This document shows positions 22,930 through 31,083 of a DNA stretch of 64,000 nucleotides, one piece after another. Every line of letters starts with the position of its first letter. The first letter of the stretch is position 1. The notes beneath the pieces are model-generated. The model saw nothing but the letters and a program-made list of their open reading frames with translations. It ran no database searches and was not told the DNA's origin. Where the stretch lies: assembly GCF_006385595.1 (NCBI RefSeq), contig NZ_CP041046.1:2852001-2916000 (forward strand). Reading direction: 5' to 3'. The translations under genes were made by a program, and so were the position numbers. The stretch is from Luteibacter pinisoli (GTDB lineage: Bacteria; Pseudomonadota; Gammaproteobacteria; Xanthomonadales; Rhodanobacteraceae).

Positions 22930-23274
22930 TCAGGGGCTCGCAACGTGATGTAAAAGTGCCACTCTTACGGCACCGCGCTTACGACCCACTGCCTTCGTGA
23001 ACGTTGGTTGGATCCGGTATCCAAGCGACGAGAGGTATCCGAGCAGAACATCCGCCGATAGCTTGTGGAGCTTGCCGCACATCAGCTCGCTCACACGCGA
23101 CTGGGGCACGCCCAGAAGCTCGCCAATCGCGCGTTGCGTCAACGCCTTCTCTTCGAGCATGCTGCGCACCACCAGCATCATGTCCGCGCGAAATGTCAGA
23201 TCCGCTGCTTCCCTGCTGGCATGCTTGCCCTGGGTAATTGCTTCGAACACATTGTCGTACGCGCCCTGAGCCAT
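22930..23274 (-). CDS. XRE-family antitoxin (HigA-like)
   Basis: 114 residues. It has the lead-in AYDNVFEAITQGKHASREAADL, typical of antitoxins paired with Gp49-like toxins, then a Cro/CI helix-turn-helix (ALTQRAIGELLGVPQSRVSELM) and GKLHKLSADVLLGYLSSLG. A short basic C-terminal extension (AVGRKRGAVRVALLHH) follows. It should bind and neutralise the toxin and repress its own promoter; a matching palindrome lies 14-33 bp upstream of its start. Convergent orientation relative to the toxin gene is unusual. Confidence 0.82.
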   Translation of the reverse strand: MAQGAYDNVFEAITQGKHASREAADLTFRADMMLVVRSMLEEKALTQRAIGELLGVPQSRVSELMCGKLHKLSADVLLGYLSSLGYRIQPTFTKAVGRKRGAVRVALLHHVASP

Positions 23275-23287
23275 GAGACACTCTCAG

Positions 23288-23307
23288 ATATACAGATATT
23301 TGTATAT
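23288..23307 (-). promoter_or_regulatory. Palindromic operator upstream of the antitoxin gene
   Basis: ATATACA-GATATT-TGTATAT, perfect 7-bp arms, centred about 24 bp before the antitoxin ATG (23274) in an AT-rich patch that must contain the -10 region. This fits autorepression by the XRE antitoxin. Binding is inferred from position and symmetry. Confidence 0.6.
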
Positions 23308-23352
23308 TAGCCCGAGCGACTCAGGTGTCAACACCCTCGCCAATACCCAACC

Positions 23353-24309
23353 TCAGCAGACCGTCATCACAACCTTCCCAACCGCCCCACGGCTTTCCAG
23401 AAACGCATGAGCCTTCGCTCCATCGCGCAGGTCATACGTCGCGGCGATCGTCGGCTTCAGGGTCCCGTTACGAATCTGGGCAAAGAGTTCCGCCGCCCGC
23501 TCCCTGCGAATCTCCGCACTCGTGAGCACGTTCCACAGATCGCCGCCGGTCAGCGTCAGCGAGCGGTCCATCAGCAGACGCGGGTCAACGAAATCCGGAT
23601 CGCCCGCGGCCATGCCGTAGAACACCACGGTGCCACCGGTTCGCGTTGCCGCCAGGCTGTCACCCAGCGTGCGGCCGACCGAGTCGTAGGTCACGTGGAC
23701 GCCTTCGCCGCCGGTGGCTTCAAGCACGTTACTGACGAGATCGTCGTAGCCGAGGACCACGTCGGCACCCGCCTGGCGGGCCGCCTCGCGTTTTGACTCC
23801 GAAGAGGCGATGCCGATTACACGCACACCCTTCGCACGCAGCATTTGCACCAGGAGCAGGCCCACGCCGCCCGCGGCGGCATGCACCAGCGCCACCTGCC
23901 CTGCCCTCGGCTGCGAGCTATCGGTAACGAGGTACTGCGCCGTAAGGCCCTGGAGCAGCACGGCGGCAGCCGTTTCGTAGGCGATGTCATCCGGCAGCGG
24001 AATGAGCTTTGCCGCATCCACGGCAACGAGTTCGGCGTTAGCAAACGGCATGTCCGCAAAGCCCACCCGCGCGCCCTTCGGAAACGGGCCGCCGTCTGAC
24101 ACGATGTCCCCAGCGCCCTCGTACCCGAGGATCCACGGCGCCGCACCCGCGAGGTGATACGTGCCATTGCGACGGTAGACATCGGCGAAGTTCAGGCCGG
24201 CGGCACGGGTGCGCACCAGCACCTGGCCGGGCGCGGGCACGGGATCGGCGATCTCGTCCCACTGCAGGACATCGGCGCTGCCGAATGCGTTGAAAAGGAG
24301 GGCTTTCAT
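23353..24309 (-). CDS. Zinc-independent NADPH:quinone oxidoreductase (QorA-like, MDR family)
   Basis: 318 residues from the ATG at 24309 (MKALLFNAFGSADVL). GroES-like N-terminal half with RAAGLNFADVYRRNGTYH and GYEGAGDIV, then a Rossmann fold with HAAAGGVGLLLVQM (AxxGGVG nucleotide loop) and SSESKREAARQAGADVVLGY, and the family's TYDSVGRTL..S. The catalytic zinc Cys of alcohol dehydrogenases is absent, as expected for quinone reductases. Cytoplasmic; reduces quinones or enals with NADPH. It follows a LysR gene in the same direction (62 bp gap), which may regulate it. Confidence 0.9.
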   Translation of the reverse strand: MKALLFNAFGSADVLQWDEIADPVPAPGQVLVRTRAAGLNFADVYRRNGTYHLAGAAPWILGYEGAGDIVSDGGPFPKGARVGFADMPFANAELVAVDAAKLIPLPDDIAYETAAAVLLQGLTAQYLVTDSSQPRAGQVALVHAAAGGVGLLLVQMLRAKGVRVIGIASSESKREAARQAGADVVLGYDDLVSNVLEATGGEGVHVTYDSVGRTLGDSLAATRTGGTVVFYGMAAGDPDFVDPRLLMDRSLTLTGGDLWNVLTSAEIRRERAAELFAQIRNGTLKPTIAATYDLRDGAKAHAFLESRGAVGKVVMTVC

Positions 24310-24371
24310 GGGACGACCTGGGATTGCGAGCGGTACGGAACGCCTATGGTACGGCCATGCGCCCGGGACGG

Positions 24372-25310
24372 CTAACGCGCCGAGAAACCCCTGGCGGGCT
24401 CGTAACCCGCATCCCATGCGAAGGGTTCAGCCAGCGATTCCGCAAGGTAGTCGACGAACGCACGCACCACGCGCGGCAGATACGCGCGCGTGGCGTAGAC
24501 GACACTGATGTCGAGGGGCTCGGCGTCGTAGTCGGGCAACAGGCGCACCAGCTCGCCGCGCTGCAGGTGCGGACCGAGAATAAACGTAGGCCCAAACACC
24601 ATGCCTGCGCCGGCAACGGCAGCGGCAGCCAGCATCTGCACGTTTTTCGCCACCACACGCGGCGTGCCTTCCAGGCGGTGCAGCGCACCGTCGCTGCCAC
24701 GCAGTGTCCAGTCGGCGGGCGACACCGCGTCGCTGAACGCCAGCATCGGTGCACCGGCGAGGTCGGAGGGATGTGTCAGGCCCTCGTGCGCTGCCGCAAA
24801 TTGAGGAGAACCGCAAAGCACCATGCGGCACGCGCCCAGGCGACGGGCCACCAGCGACGAGTTGGCCAGCTTGCCGATGCGAATGGCGACATCGACCGCA
24901 TCGCTACGAAGGTCCTGGTAGCGGTCGTCCACCTGCAGTTGAAGGGAGACGCCGGGATGGCGCGCCAGAAACCCGGCCACCACCGGCCCGAGATGCAAGG
25001 CCCCGAACGTGACGGGCGCCGTGACCCGCAAGGTGCCGGCGATATCGCCGGTCTGCGAGCGTGCCTCATCGTCGGCTTCGCGGACCTCGGCCAGGATGCG
25101 CTGACAGCGAACCAGGTAAGCCTCACCTTCCGGCGTCAACGCCAGCTGGCGCGTACTGCGCCGAAGCAGGAGCACGCCGAGTTCGGCCTCAAGCGCTGCC
25201 AGGTATTTGCTCGCTCGCGACGGCGGCATGCCGAAGAGGCGCGCGGCCCCGGCGATGCTCCCGGTACGTACCGTGGCTTCAAACACACCCATGCAGGTCA
25301 GTCGGTCCAT
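24372..25310 (-). CDS. LysR-family transcriptional regulator
   Basis: 312 residues. The N-terminal winged helix has GVFEATVRTGSIAGAARLFGM with the recognition helix PPSRASKYLAALEAELGVLLLRRSTR, then the linker helix. The effector domain starts GDIAGTLRVTAPVTFGALHLGP and contains VDVAIRIGKLANSSLVARRLG, typical of the DsdC/CrgA-like subgroup that controls an adjacent oxidoreductase or hydrolase. It diverges from the alpha/beta hydrolase at 25413, with a palindrome between, and precedes the quinone reductase on its own strand. Confidence 0.93.
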   Translation of the reverse strand: MDRLTCMGVFEATVRTGSIAGAARLFGMPPSRASKYLAALEAELGVLLLRRSTRQLALTPEGEAYLVRCQRILAEVREADDEARSQTGDIAGTLRVTAPVTFGALHLGPVVAGFLARHPGVSLQLQVDDRYQDLRSDAVDVAIRIGKLANSSLVARRLGACRMVLCGSPQFAAAHEGLTHPSDLAGAPMLAFSDAVSPADWTLRGSDGALHRLEGTPRVVAKNVQMLAAAAVAGAGMVFGPTFILGPHLQRGELVRLLPDYDAEPLDISVVYATRAYLPRVVRAFVDYLAESLAEPFAWDAGYEPARGFSAR

Positions 25311-25323
25311 TCGATCCCCTTTT

Positions 25324-25338
25324 GACCGACTGTCGGTC
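25324..25338. promoter_or_regulatory. Palindrome in the LysR/hydrolase divergent region
   Basis: GACCGAC-T-GTCGGTC, perfect 7-bp arms, 14 bp upstream of the LysR start and 75 bp before the hydrolase start. A likely LysR recognition element; the tight spacing (no T-N11-A form) is not the textbook box, so this is tentative. Confidence 0.5.
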
Positions 25339-25412
25339 GTTTGTGGTGGCTAATCAGTGCTGAGACGCGTCCCTAGGATAGGCCCATCCTTCCCGCACAG
25401 ACAGGTGGCCCC

Positions 25413-26219
25413 ATGACCCTCTCTTCCCTCACCCGCCCCCAGCTCTTCATCCGCGATCACGGCACGCGCGGTCCGGCATTGGTGTTCCTGCATTACTTCG
25501 GCGGCACCTCCCGCACATGGCAGGCGGTGATTGATGCGCTGCCCGCCAACATCCGGACCATCGCGCCGGACCTTCGCGGCTGGGGGCAGTCCGAACGTCC
25601 GCTCACGGGGTACACCCTCAATGCCTACGCGGATGACATCGAAGCCCTGCTGACCGGCAAGGGCATCGCTGACTACGTGCTTGTCGGCCACTCCATGGGC
25701 GGCAAGATCGCCCAAGTCATCGCTTCACGCCGGCCGAAGGGCCTGCGTGGCGTCGTCCTGGTGGCGCCTTCCCCGCCCACGCCGCTGGTGTTTCCGCCGG
25801 AAGCGCTGGCGGGCATGCAGACGGTGTACGACACCCGCGAAAGCATCGAGGGCGCCCTCGCCCACATGCTGACGGCTACGCCGCTGCCTGACGCGCTGCG
25901 CGAACAGGTGGTCACGGACAGCCTGGGCGGCTCGAAGGAAGCCAAGGCAGCGTGGCCCGACGTGTTGAGCCAGGAAGACATTACGACCGCCGTACGAGCG
26001 ATCGACGTGCCCGTGCTGGTGATCTCGGGCGATGCTGACAAGGTGGATACCACCGACACCCTGCGGGTCGAGCTTCTTCCGCGCATCACGACGGCACGCA
26101 TGCACGTGTTGCCGGGCGTCGGACACCTCGTACCGCTGGAAGCGCCCGTGCAAGCCGCGCGCCTGATCAAGGCCTTCGTCGAAAGCACCACAGCGGCTTC
26201 GCTATTACCCACCGCGTAA
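25413..26219 (+). CDS. Alpha/beta hydrolase
   Basis: 268 residues. The fold is evident: LVFLHYFGGTSRTW (HGxx-like oxyanion segment with HY), the nucleophile elbow GHSMGG with Ser94, acid Asp in VISGDADKVD and His in GVGHLVPLEAP. This is a small esterase-type or dienelactone/proline-iminopeptidase-like enzyme without a signal peptide, hence cytoplasmic. The substrate cannot be inferred. It diverges from a LysR regulator that likely controls it and is followed after 56 bp by the carbonic-anhydrase-like gene on the same strand. Confidence 0.9.
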   Translation: MTLSSLTRPQLFIRDHGTRGPALVFLHYFGGTSRTWQAVIDALPANIRTIAPDLRGWGQSERPLTGYTLNAYADDIEALLTGKGIADYVLVGHSMGGKIAQVIASRRPKGLRGVVLVAPSPPTPLVFPPEALAGMQTVYDTRESIEGALAHMLTATPLPDALREQVVTDSLGGSKEAKAAWPDVLSQEDITTAVRAIDVPVLVISGDADKVDTTDTLRVELLPRITTARMHVLPGVGHLVPLEAPVQAARLIKAFVESTTAASLLPTA

Positions 26220-26275
26220 TTGCTGGGCCTCGCCCATCGGCAAATACTCACTTCTCCCGCACCCGAGGAGACACC

Positions 26276-26875
26276 ATGAGCATCCCGACCGGCAAGTTCC
26301 AGGAATATGTCCTCAGCGCGCATGAGGGATTCAACGAGCCTGCGATGCGCGAAGCCTTCGCGCAGGCCGTGCCACTGAAGACCGTGGTGATCTACTGCCT
26401 TGATCCGCGCGTGACGGAGATTCCGCAGGCCGTCGCAGCCTATCTCGGCGACGAGACGTACCCCGGCGAAGTGATCATCAACGAAAGCGGCTCGCGCGTC
26501 GGCTCCACAACCACCTTGACCGCTGTGGCCGTTGCCGCGGGCCGTGCCGTCGATGCCATCCGCTCCGTCTCCGTCCTGGAGCATCTGTTCGGCGTCCGGA
26601 ACATCGTCGTCGTGCACCATTCCAATTGCGGTGGCACGTCGTACAGCGCCGAAGGCATGATCGAATCGTTCCACCACGAGCACGGCACCGACATCTCACA
26701 TGCCTACGACGCCGGCAGCGTCTGCATCACGGACTTCGAGGCCTCGCTGACCTACGACACGAAGCTGCTTCGCTCCAGCCCGGGCGTGCCGAAAGAAGCC
26801 ACGATTCTTGGCCTCTTCTACAACACGGATACAGGCGAGCTTACGGAAGTCGTGCGCAACGAGGGTGTCAGCTGA
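26276..26875 (+). CDS. Beta-carbonic anhydrase-like protein
   Basis: 199 residues. Zinc ligands of the beta class are present as Cys41 (C-L-DPR with the Asp43/Arg45 dyad), His115 and Cys118 (HHSNCGGTSY). Alternating Rossmann-like strands (LKTVVIY, IVVVHH, ATILGLFYNTDTG) agree. It hydrates CO2 to bicarbonate or performs a related reaction in the cytoplasm. The spacing C41...H115-x2-C118 is shorter than in the main cyanobacterial type and resembles the small uncharacterised beta-CA-like group, so activity on CO2 is probable but not certain. Good GAGGAG upstream of the ATG. Confidence 0.8.
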   Translation: MSIPTGKFQEYVLSAHEGFNEPAMREAFAQAVPLKTVVIYCLDPRVTEIPQAVAAYLGDETYPGEVIINESGSRVGSTTTLTAVAVAAGRAVDAIRSVSVLEHLFGVRNIVVVHHSNCGGTSYSAEGMIESFHHEHGTDISHAYDAGSVCITDFEASLTYDTKLLRSSPGVPKEATILGLFYNTDTGELTEVVRNEGVS

Positions 26876-26885
26876 CCCGGCAATG

Positions 26886-26917
26886 CAGGAGGGGGCGCAT
26901 ACAAGCGCCGCCCTCTG
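26886..26917 (+). terminator. Hairpin after the carbonic-anhydrase-like gene
   Basis: CAGGAGGGGGCGC (26886-26898) / GCGCCGCCCTCTG (26905-26917), one mismatch, starting 10 bp after the stop. No T-run, so terminator function is uncertain. Confidence 0.4.
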
Positions 26918-27056
26918 CGCAGTTGAGCGTCCGCCGGCCTTGGCATGGCCTGGCAGAGCCTCTACGGCCCAACCCGAAAACAGGGCAACCTGAGCGCACC
27001 CCGGACGGTACACATCGGCATACACTGGTCCTGTTCGAACGACCCCGGAGGCCGCC

Positions 27057-27461
27057 ATGACACCGTCCGCCCGCATCCTCCTCGCCCTGGCGGTGGCCGC
27101 CACGATGGCCGGCCCCGCCCTGGCCCGGCACGACGACCCGGCCACCGAACTGGCCAAAATCAAGGAAGGCCGCATCGCTGGCACCCCGCAGCGCTGCATC
27201 AGCCTGCCGCAGGTGTTCAACACCCAGGTGATCGACAAGACCACGATCGCGTACCGGATTGGCTCCACGTATTACGTCAGCCAACTTCGGTCCGGCGCCG
27301 AGGCACTGAACTCGGACGACGTGATGGTCACCAAGACGTTCGGCTCGCAGCTCTGTGAACTGGACTCCGTGCGCATGGTGGACCGCTACGGCGGCGGGCT
27401 GCGCGGCTTCGCCGTTCTCGGACCCTTCATCCCATACAAGCCGGCGCCCAAGGACCATTGA
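27057..27461 (+). CDS. DUF6491-like secreted protein
   Basis: 134 residues. A signal peptide (ARILLALAVAATMAGPALA) is followed by a body with RCISLPQVFNTQVIDKTTIAYRIGSTYYVSQL, then GSQLCELDSVRMVD. This C-I-s-l..i..t.vid..ti.y..g..yy...L ... lC..D.i.v.d layout is that of the small periplasmic DUF6491 group common in Xanthomonadales and sphingomonads. The usual middle Cys after the yy...L strand is not seen here; two Cys remain. Function unknown. Its stop overlaps the likely TTG start of the next gene. Confidence 0.7.
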   Translation: MTPSARILLALAVAATMAGPALARHDDPATELAKIKEGRIAGTPQRCISLPQVFNTQVIDKTTIAYRIGSTYYVSQLRSGAEALNSDDVMVTKTFGSQLCELDSVRMVDRYGGGLRGFAVLGPFIPYKPAPKDH

Positions 27462-28096
27462 GCACGCCGTCATCCGACGACGAGTTTGACGCGCCGATCC
27501 CGCGCTTCGCCTCGCGCGGAAAGGCGTTCGTCTATGTACTGCCCTGCCGCGACCGCGACCTGGTGAAGGTGGGCTTTGCGCGCGACCCGTTGAAGCGCTT
27601 CATGGACCTGCATCGGCGCTTTCACGCCTTCTTTGACCTCGACCGGGGTCTTCTGGTGGCCGTGGATACCGTGGCGCAGGCCCGGGCTATCGAACGCACG
27701 CTACTCACCCGGTTTACCGACGCGCGCGCCAACGCGCCACTCGAGGTGCGTGAGGTCGCTGCCGGCAAAACCGAGTGGTACGCGGGCATCGATCCACAGG
27801 TAACGCGCGAAGCCGAGGCACTCGCCGCGGAAGGCGGCCATGAGGTCATCGCACCCCTGCGAAACTGGCTCGGCAAACGCCTGGAAGAAAACGCCGACCG
27901 CGCCTACGACTGGGCGGCACGCCTTTACGAAGCGATCGCCGAGGCCCACGCGTACGGCGCGCGCCCAGAGCGAGCCGAAGCCGCGCTGGCGCAGACGATC
28001 GAGCGTTACGAGGCTGTCGGCATCCGAGCGAGGGGCTTCCTGCCGGATGACGTGGTGGCCTGGTACGAGTCGCACTATCAGCTACTTCAGCACTGA
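27458..28096 (+). CDS. GIY-YIG / T5orf172-type nuclease-domain protein
   Basis: 212 residues. The N-terminal 90 residues carry KAFVYVLPC (in place of GIYY), LVKVGFARDPLKRFMDLHRR (the K-V/I-G-x-[ST/A]..p..R helix of T5orf172) and the Glu helix AQARAIERTLLTRF with the metal-binding Glu. The remainder is helical and unrecognised. GIY-YIG domains cut DNA, but the T5orf172 branch is broad and often of unknown role. The start is uncertain: a TTG at 27458 overlaps the previous stop (TTGA) and has AAGGA just upstream, suggesting coupling. Confidence 0.7.
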   Translation: MSTPSSDDEFDAPIPRFASRGKAFVYVLPCRDRDLVKVGFARDPLKRFMDLHRRFHAFFDLDRGLLVAVDTVAQARAIERTLLTRFTDARANAPLEVREVAAGKTEWYAGIDPQVTREAEALAAEGGHEVIAPLRNWLGKRLEENADRAYDWAARLYEAIAEAHAYGARPERAEAALAQTIERYEAVGIRARGFLPDDVVAWYESHYQLLQH

Positions 28097-28200
28097 TCAT
28101 TTCATCTGAAATAAAAAACCCATATTTGCAAAAGTCCCCAACTTGCCCCACGCTTCGGCGATAGCCTGCCCGACAGGCCAGGTGTTGACCGGAGGTGGGG

Positions 28201-31083
28201 ATGTTGCGTTCCAAGGGGCCGCAGGGCCGTCATATCGCCCGGGCGGCGGGCCTCGCCCTGGTGGCGCTCGCGGCCACCAGCGCCCACGGTGCCGAGGCGC
28301 CTGCGCCGGCAGCGCGCCATACCGTCACCTTCGACCGCCACTCGCTGATCATCGACGGCAAGCCCACCTACCTGTGGTCTGGCTCGTTCCATTACTGGCG
28401 ATTGCCGAGTCCGGACCTGTGGAAGGACGTGCTGCAGAAGATGAAGTCCGCCGGCTTCAACGCCGTGGAGATCTACTTCGACTGGGGTTATCACTCACCC
28501 AAGCGCGGTGTGTACGACTTCACCGGTATCCGCGACGTGGACCACCTGCTCGATATCGCCCGCGAGGTGGGTATCTATGTCATCGCCCGGCCCGGCCCCT
28601 ACATCAATGCCGAAACCGATGCCGGTGGCTTCCCGGGCTGGCTGACCACCACGGGTGGCACGCCGCGCTCCACCGCGCCTGACTACACGGCCGCGTACAC
28701 GGATTGGATGACCGAGATCGACCGCATCCTCGCCCGTCACCAGGTGACGGACGGCCGCGGCACCGTCCTGCTGTGCCAGGTCGAAAACGAGTTCTACAAC
28801 GACTCGGACGATGGCAAGAAGTACATGCAGGCGCTGGAAGACAAGGCGCGCGCGGATGGCATCACCGTGCCGCTCACGGGCAATCACAACACCAACTTCA
28901 TCACCGGCGTCGGCGCGACGGAGATGCCCGGCTACGACTCGTACCCGGCGGATTTCGACTGCACGCGGCCAGAGCGCTGGAACGGTATTTACGACTTCGC
29001 CAGCGAGCGCCAGGCGCTGACGAAAACCCCACTGTTCTTCCCGGAATACCAGGGCGGCGCCTTTGACGTCTGGGGCGGCCCGGGCTACGAGGCCTGCCGC
29101 AAGCTCACGGGGCCGGATTTCGAGCGCGTGTTCTACGAGGCCACCATGGCCTCTGGCTCGACGATGCAGAACTTCTACATGACTTACGGTGGCATCAACT
29201 GGGGCTGGCTCTCGTCGCCCGGTGTGTACACCTCGTACGACTACGGCGCGGCGATCACCGCCAGCCGCCAGCTGACGCCGAAGTACGACCAGCAGAAGCT
29301 CCTCGGCTACATGACCCGCGCCGTGGCCCCGCTGGCGCGGACCGATGCCGTCGGCAGCGCCGTGCCGGACAACCGCCGCCTGCGCGTGACGGCGCGCCGC
29401 AATCCCGAGGACGGCACGCGCTTCTATATCCTGCGCCACGCCGAAGCCCAGGACACGACGGACGACGCCACGCACCTGAAGATCACCCTGGGCAAGGAAG
29501 GCGACACCACGATTCCGCAGGCACCCGGCACCGCGATCCACATCAACGGACGGGATTCAAAGGTCTTGCTCGCCAATTACCATTTCGGTGGGCAGAACCT
29601 CGCGTATTCCACCTCCGAACTGATGACGCAGGTGCGGGTGGGCGAGCGCGACGTGGCCGTGCTCTACGGGCGACACGGCGAAGACGGCGAGACCGTGCTG
29701 CGTTACGCGGCGAAGCCCGATGTCCGCGTGATCGAAGGCGACGTCGCGACGCACTGGGATGCCGCCTCACACACGCTGCGCCTCAACTATCGCCACGATG
29801 GCCTGGCGCGCGTGGCGATTACCCAGAACGGCACGCCCCTCCTCCTGCTTCTGGCTGACAACGCCGCGGCCGTGACGTTCTGGCAGCTCGACACGAAGAA
29901 TGGCCCGGTCCTGGTTCGCGGACCGTACCTGGCGCGCACCGGCGAACAGACGACGGACCAGCTCACCCTCAGCGGCGACACGGACCGCGCGGGTGACATC
30001 GAGGTATTCGCGCCTTCGGCCGTCCGAACCGTCGCCTGGAACGGTGCACCGCTGGCAACGCGCGCGACGGCATCGGCCAGTCTTCTTGGCCACGTCGATG
30101 GGCCCGCCCCGGTCACCCTGCCGGTACTGCACGACTGGCACGTCGCCGACGGCGCACCGGAGCTGGCCACGGCTTTTGACGATCACGCGTGGCAATCGAC
30201 CGATCGCACCAGCACACCTAACCCGTACTGGAATCACACCCTGCCAATCCTGGACAGCGACAGCTACGGCTTCCACCACGGCAACGTGTGGTATCGCGGG
30301 CACTTCAAGGCCACGGGCAACGAAACGGCGATCCGTCTTTCCGCCAGCCTTGGCGTCCACCTGGGCAACCACGGCATCTTCACCGCGTGGCTCAACGGCC
30401 ACTTCCTCGGCAACAACCCGAGCGGTGCACAGCAGTTTCCGATCGACCCGAGCTGGCTGAAGAAGGATGGCGACAACGTCGTCGCCGTGCTCGTCGATAA
30501 CCACGGCCATCTGCAGGAAGAGCACACGGGCACGTTCCGCGAGCCACGCGGCCTTACGGCCGCCACGCTGGTGGGCTCACAGGCACCGATTCGCTGGAAG
30601 GTCCAGGGCAACCTCGGTGGGGAAGACCTCCCCGACCCGATGCGCGGCCCCTTCAATGCGGGCGGCCTCTACGGTGAGCGCAACGGCTGGCACCTGCCCG
30701 CGTTCAAGGACACCCGCTGGGCCACCACCACCCTGCCCCATGCGACGGACAAACCCGGCGTCGACTGGTACCGCACGCACTTCACGCTGGACCTGCCGGC
30801 GGGACAGGACGTGCCGATCGCACTGCGCATCCACGATGCGGCGCCCCATCACTACCGCGCCATCATTTTCATCAACGGCTGGCAGATCGGGCGCTACATC
30901 AGCGACGTGGGCCCACAGACGGACTTTGAACTGCCGGCTGGCCTGCTGAATCCCCACGGCGACAACACCATCGCGATCGCGGCATGGAGCACGGCGCAGG
31001 ATGGGGGCCTGGGCGAGGTGTCGCTGGTGGTCCAGGGCAACTACCGCTCCGCCTTGCGCGCGGAGCCGAAGGGAGCGCCCTAG
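28201..31083 (+). CDS. GH35 beta-galactosidase, secreted
   Basis: 960 residues from the ATG at 28201, with GGAGGT at 28191-28196 (a GTG at 28195 overlaps that site and is rejected). Signal peptide to about residue 30, then the GH35 barrel: SGSFHYWRLPSPDLW, NAVEIYFDWGYHSP, ARPGPYINAETDAGGFPGWL. The acid/base Glu is in CQVENEFYND (about 195) and the nucleophile Glu in FFPEYQGG (about 282). C-terminal jelly-roll domains (about 620-950) complete it. It removes terminal beta-galactose and fits with the GH27 and GH95 enzymes upstream. Its TAG shares CTAG with the convergent LysR gene. Confidence 0.95.
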   Translation: MLRSKGPQGRHIARAAGLALVALAATSAHGAEAPAPAARHTVTFDRHSLIIDGKPTYLWSGSFHYWRLPSPDLWKDVLQKMKSAGFNAVEIYFDWGYHSPKRGVYDFTGIRDVDHLLDIAREVGIYVIARPGPYINAETDAGGFPGWLTTTGGTPRSTAPDYTAAYTDWMTEIDRILARHQVTDGRGTVLLCQVENEFYNDSDDGKKYMQALEDKARADGITVPLTGNHNTNFITGVGATEMPGYDSYPADFDCTRPERWNGIYDFASERQALTKTPLFFPEYQGGAFDVWGGPGYEACRKLTGPDFERVFYEATMASGSTMQNFYMTYGGINWGWLSSPGVYTSYDYGAAITASRQLTPKYDQQKLLGYMTRAVAPLARTDAVGSAVPDNRRLRVTARRNPEDGTRFYILRHAEAQDTTDDATHLKITLGKEGDTTIPQAPGTAIHINGRDSKVLLANYHFGGQNLAYSTSELMTQVRVGERDVAVLYGRHGEDGETVLRYAAKPDVRVIEGDVATHWDAASHTLRLNYRHDGLARVAITQNGTPLLLLLADNAAAVTFWQLDTKNGPVLVRGPYLARTGEQTTDQLTLSGDTDRAGDIEVFAPSAVRTVAWNGAPLATRATASASLLGHVDGPAPVTLPVLHDWHVADGAPELATAFDDHAWQSTDRTSTPNPYWNHTLPILDSDSYGFHHGNVWYRGHFKATGNETAIRLSASLGVHLGNHGIFTAWLNGHFLGNNPSGAQQFPIDPSWLKKDGDNVVAVLVDNHGHLQEEHTGTFREPRGLTAATLVGSQAPIRWKVQGNLGGEDLPDPMRGPFNAGGLYGERNGWHLPAFKDTRWATTTLPHATDKPGVDWYRTHFTLDLPAGQDVPIALRIHDAAPHHYRAIIFINGWQIGRYISDVGPQTDFELPAGLLNPHGDNTIAIAAWSTAQDGGLGEVSLVVQGNYRSALRAEPKGAP

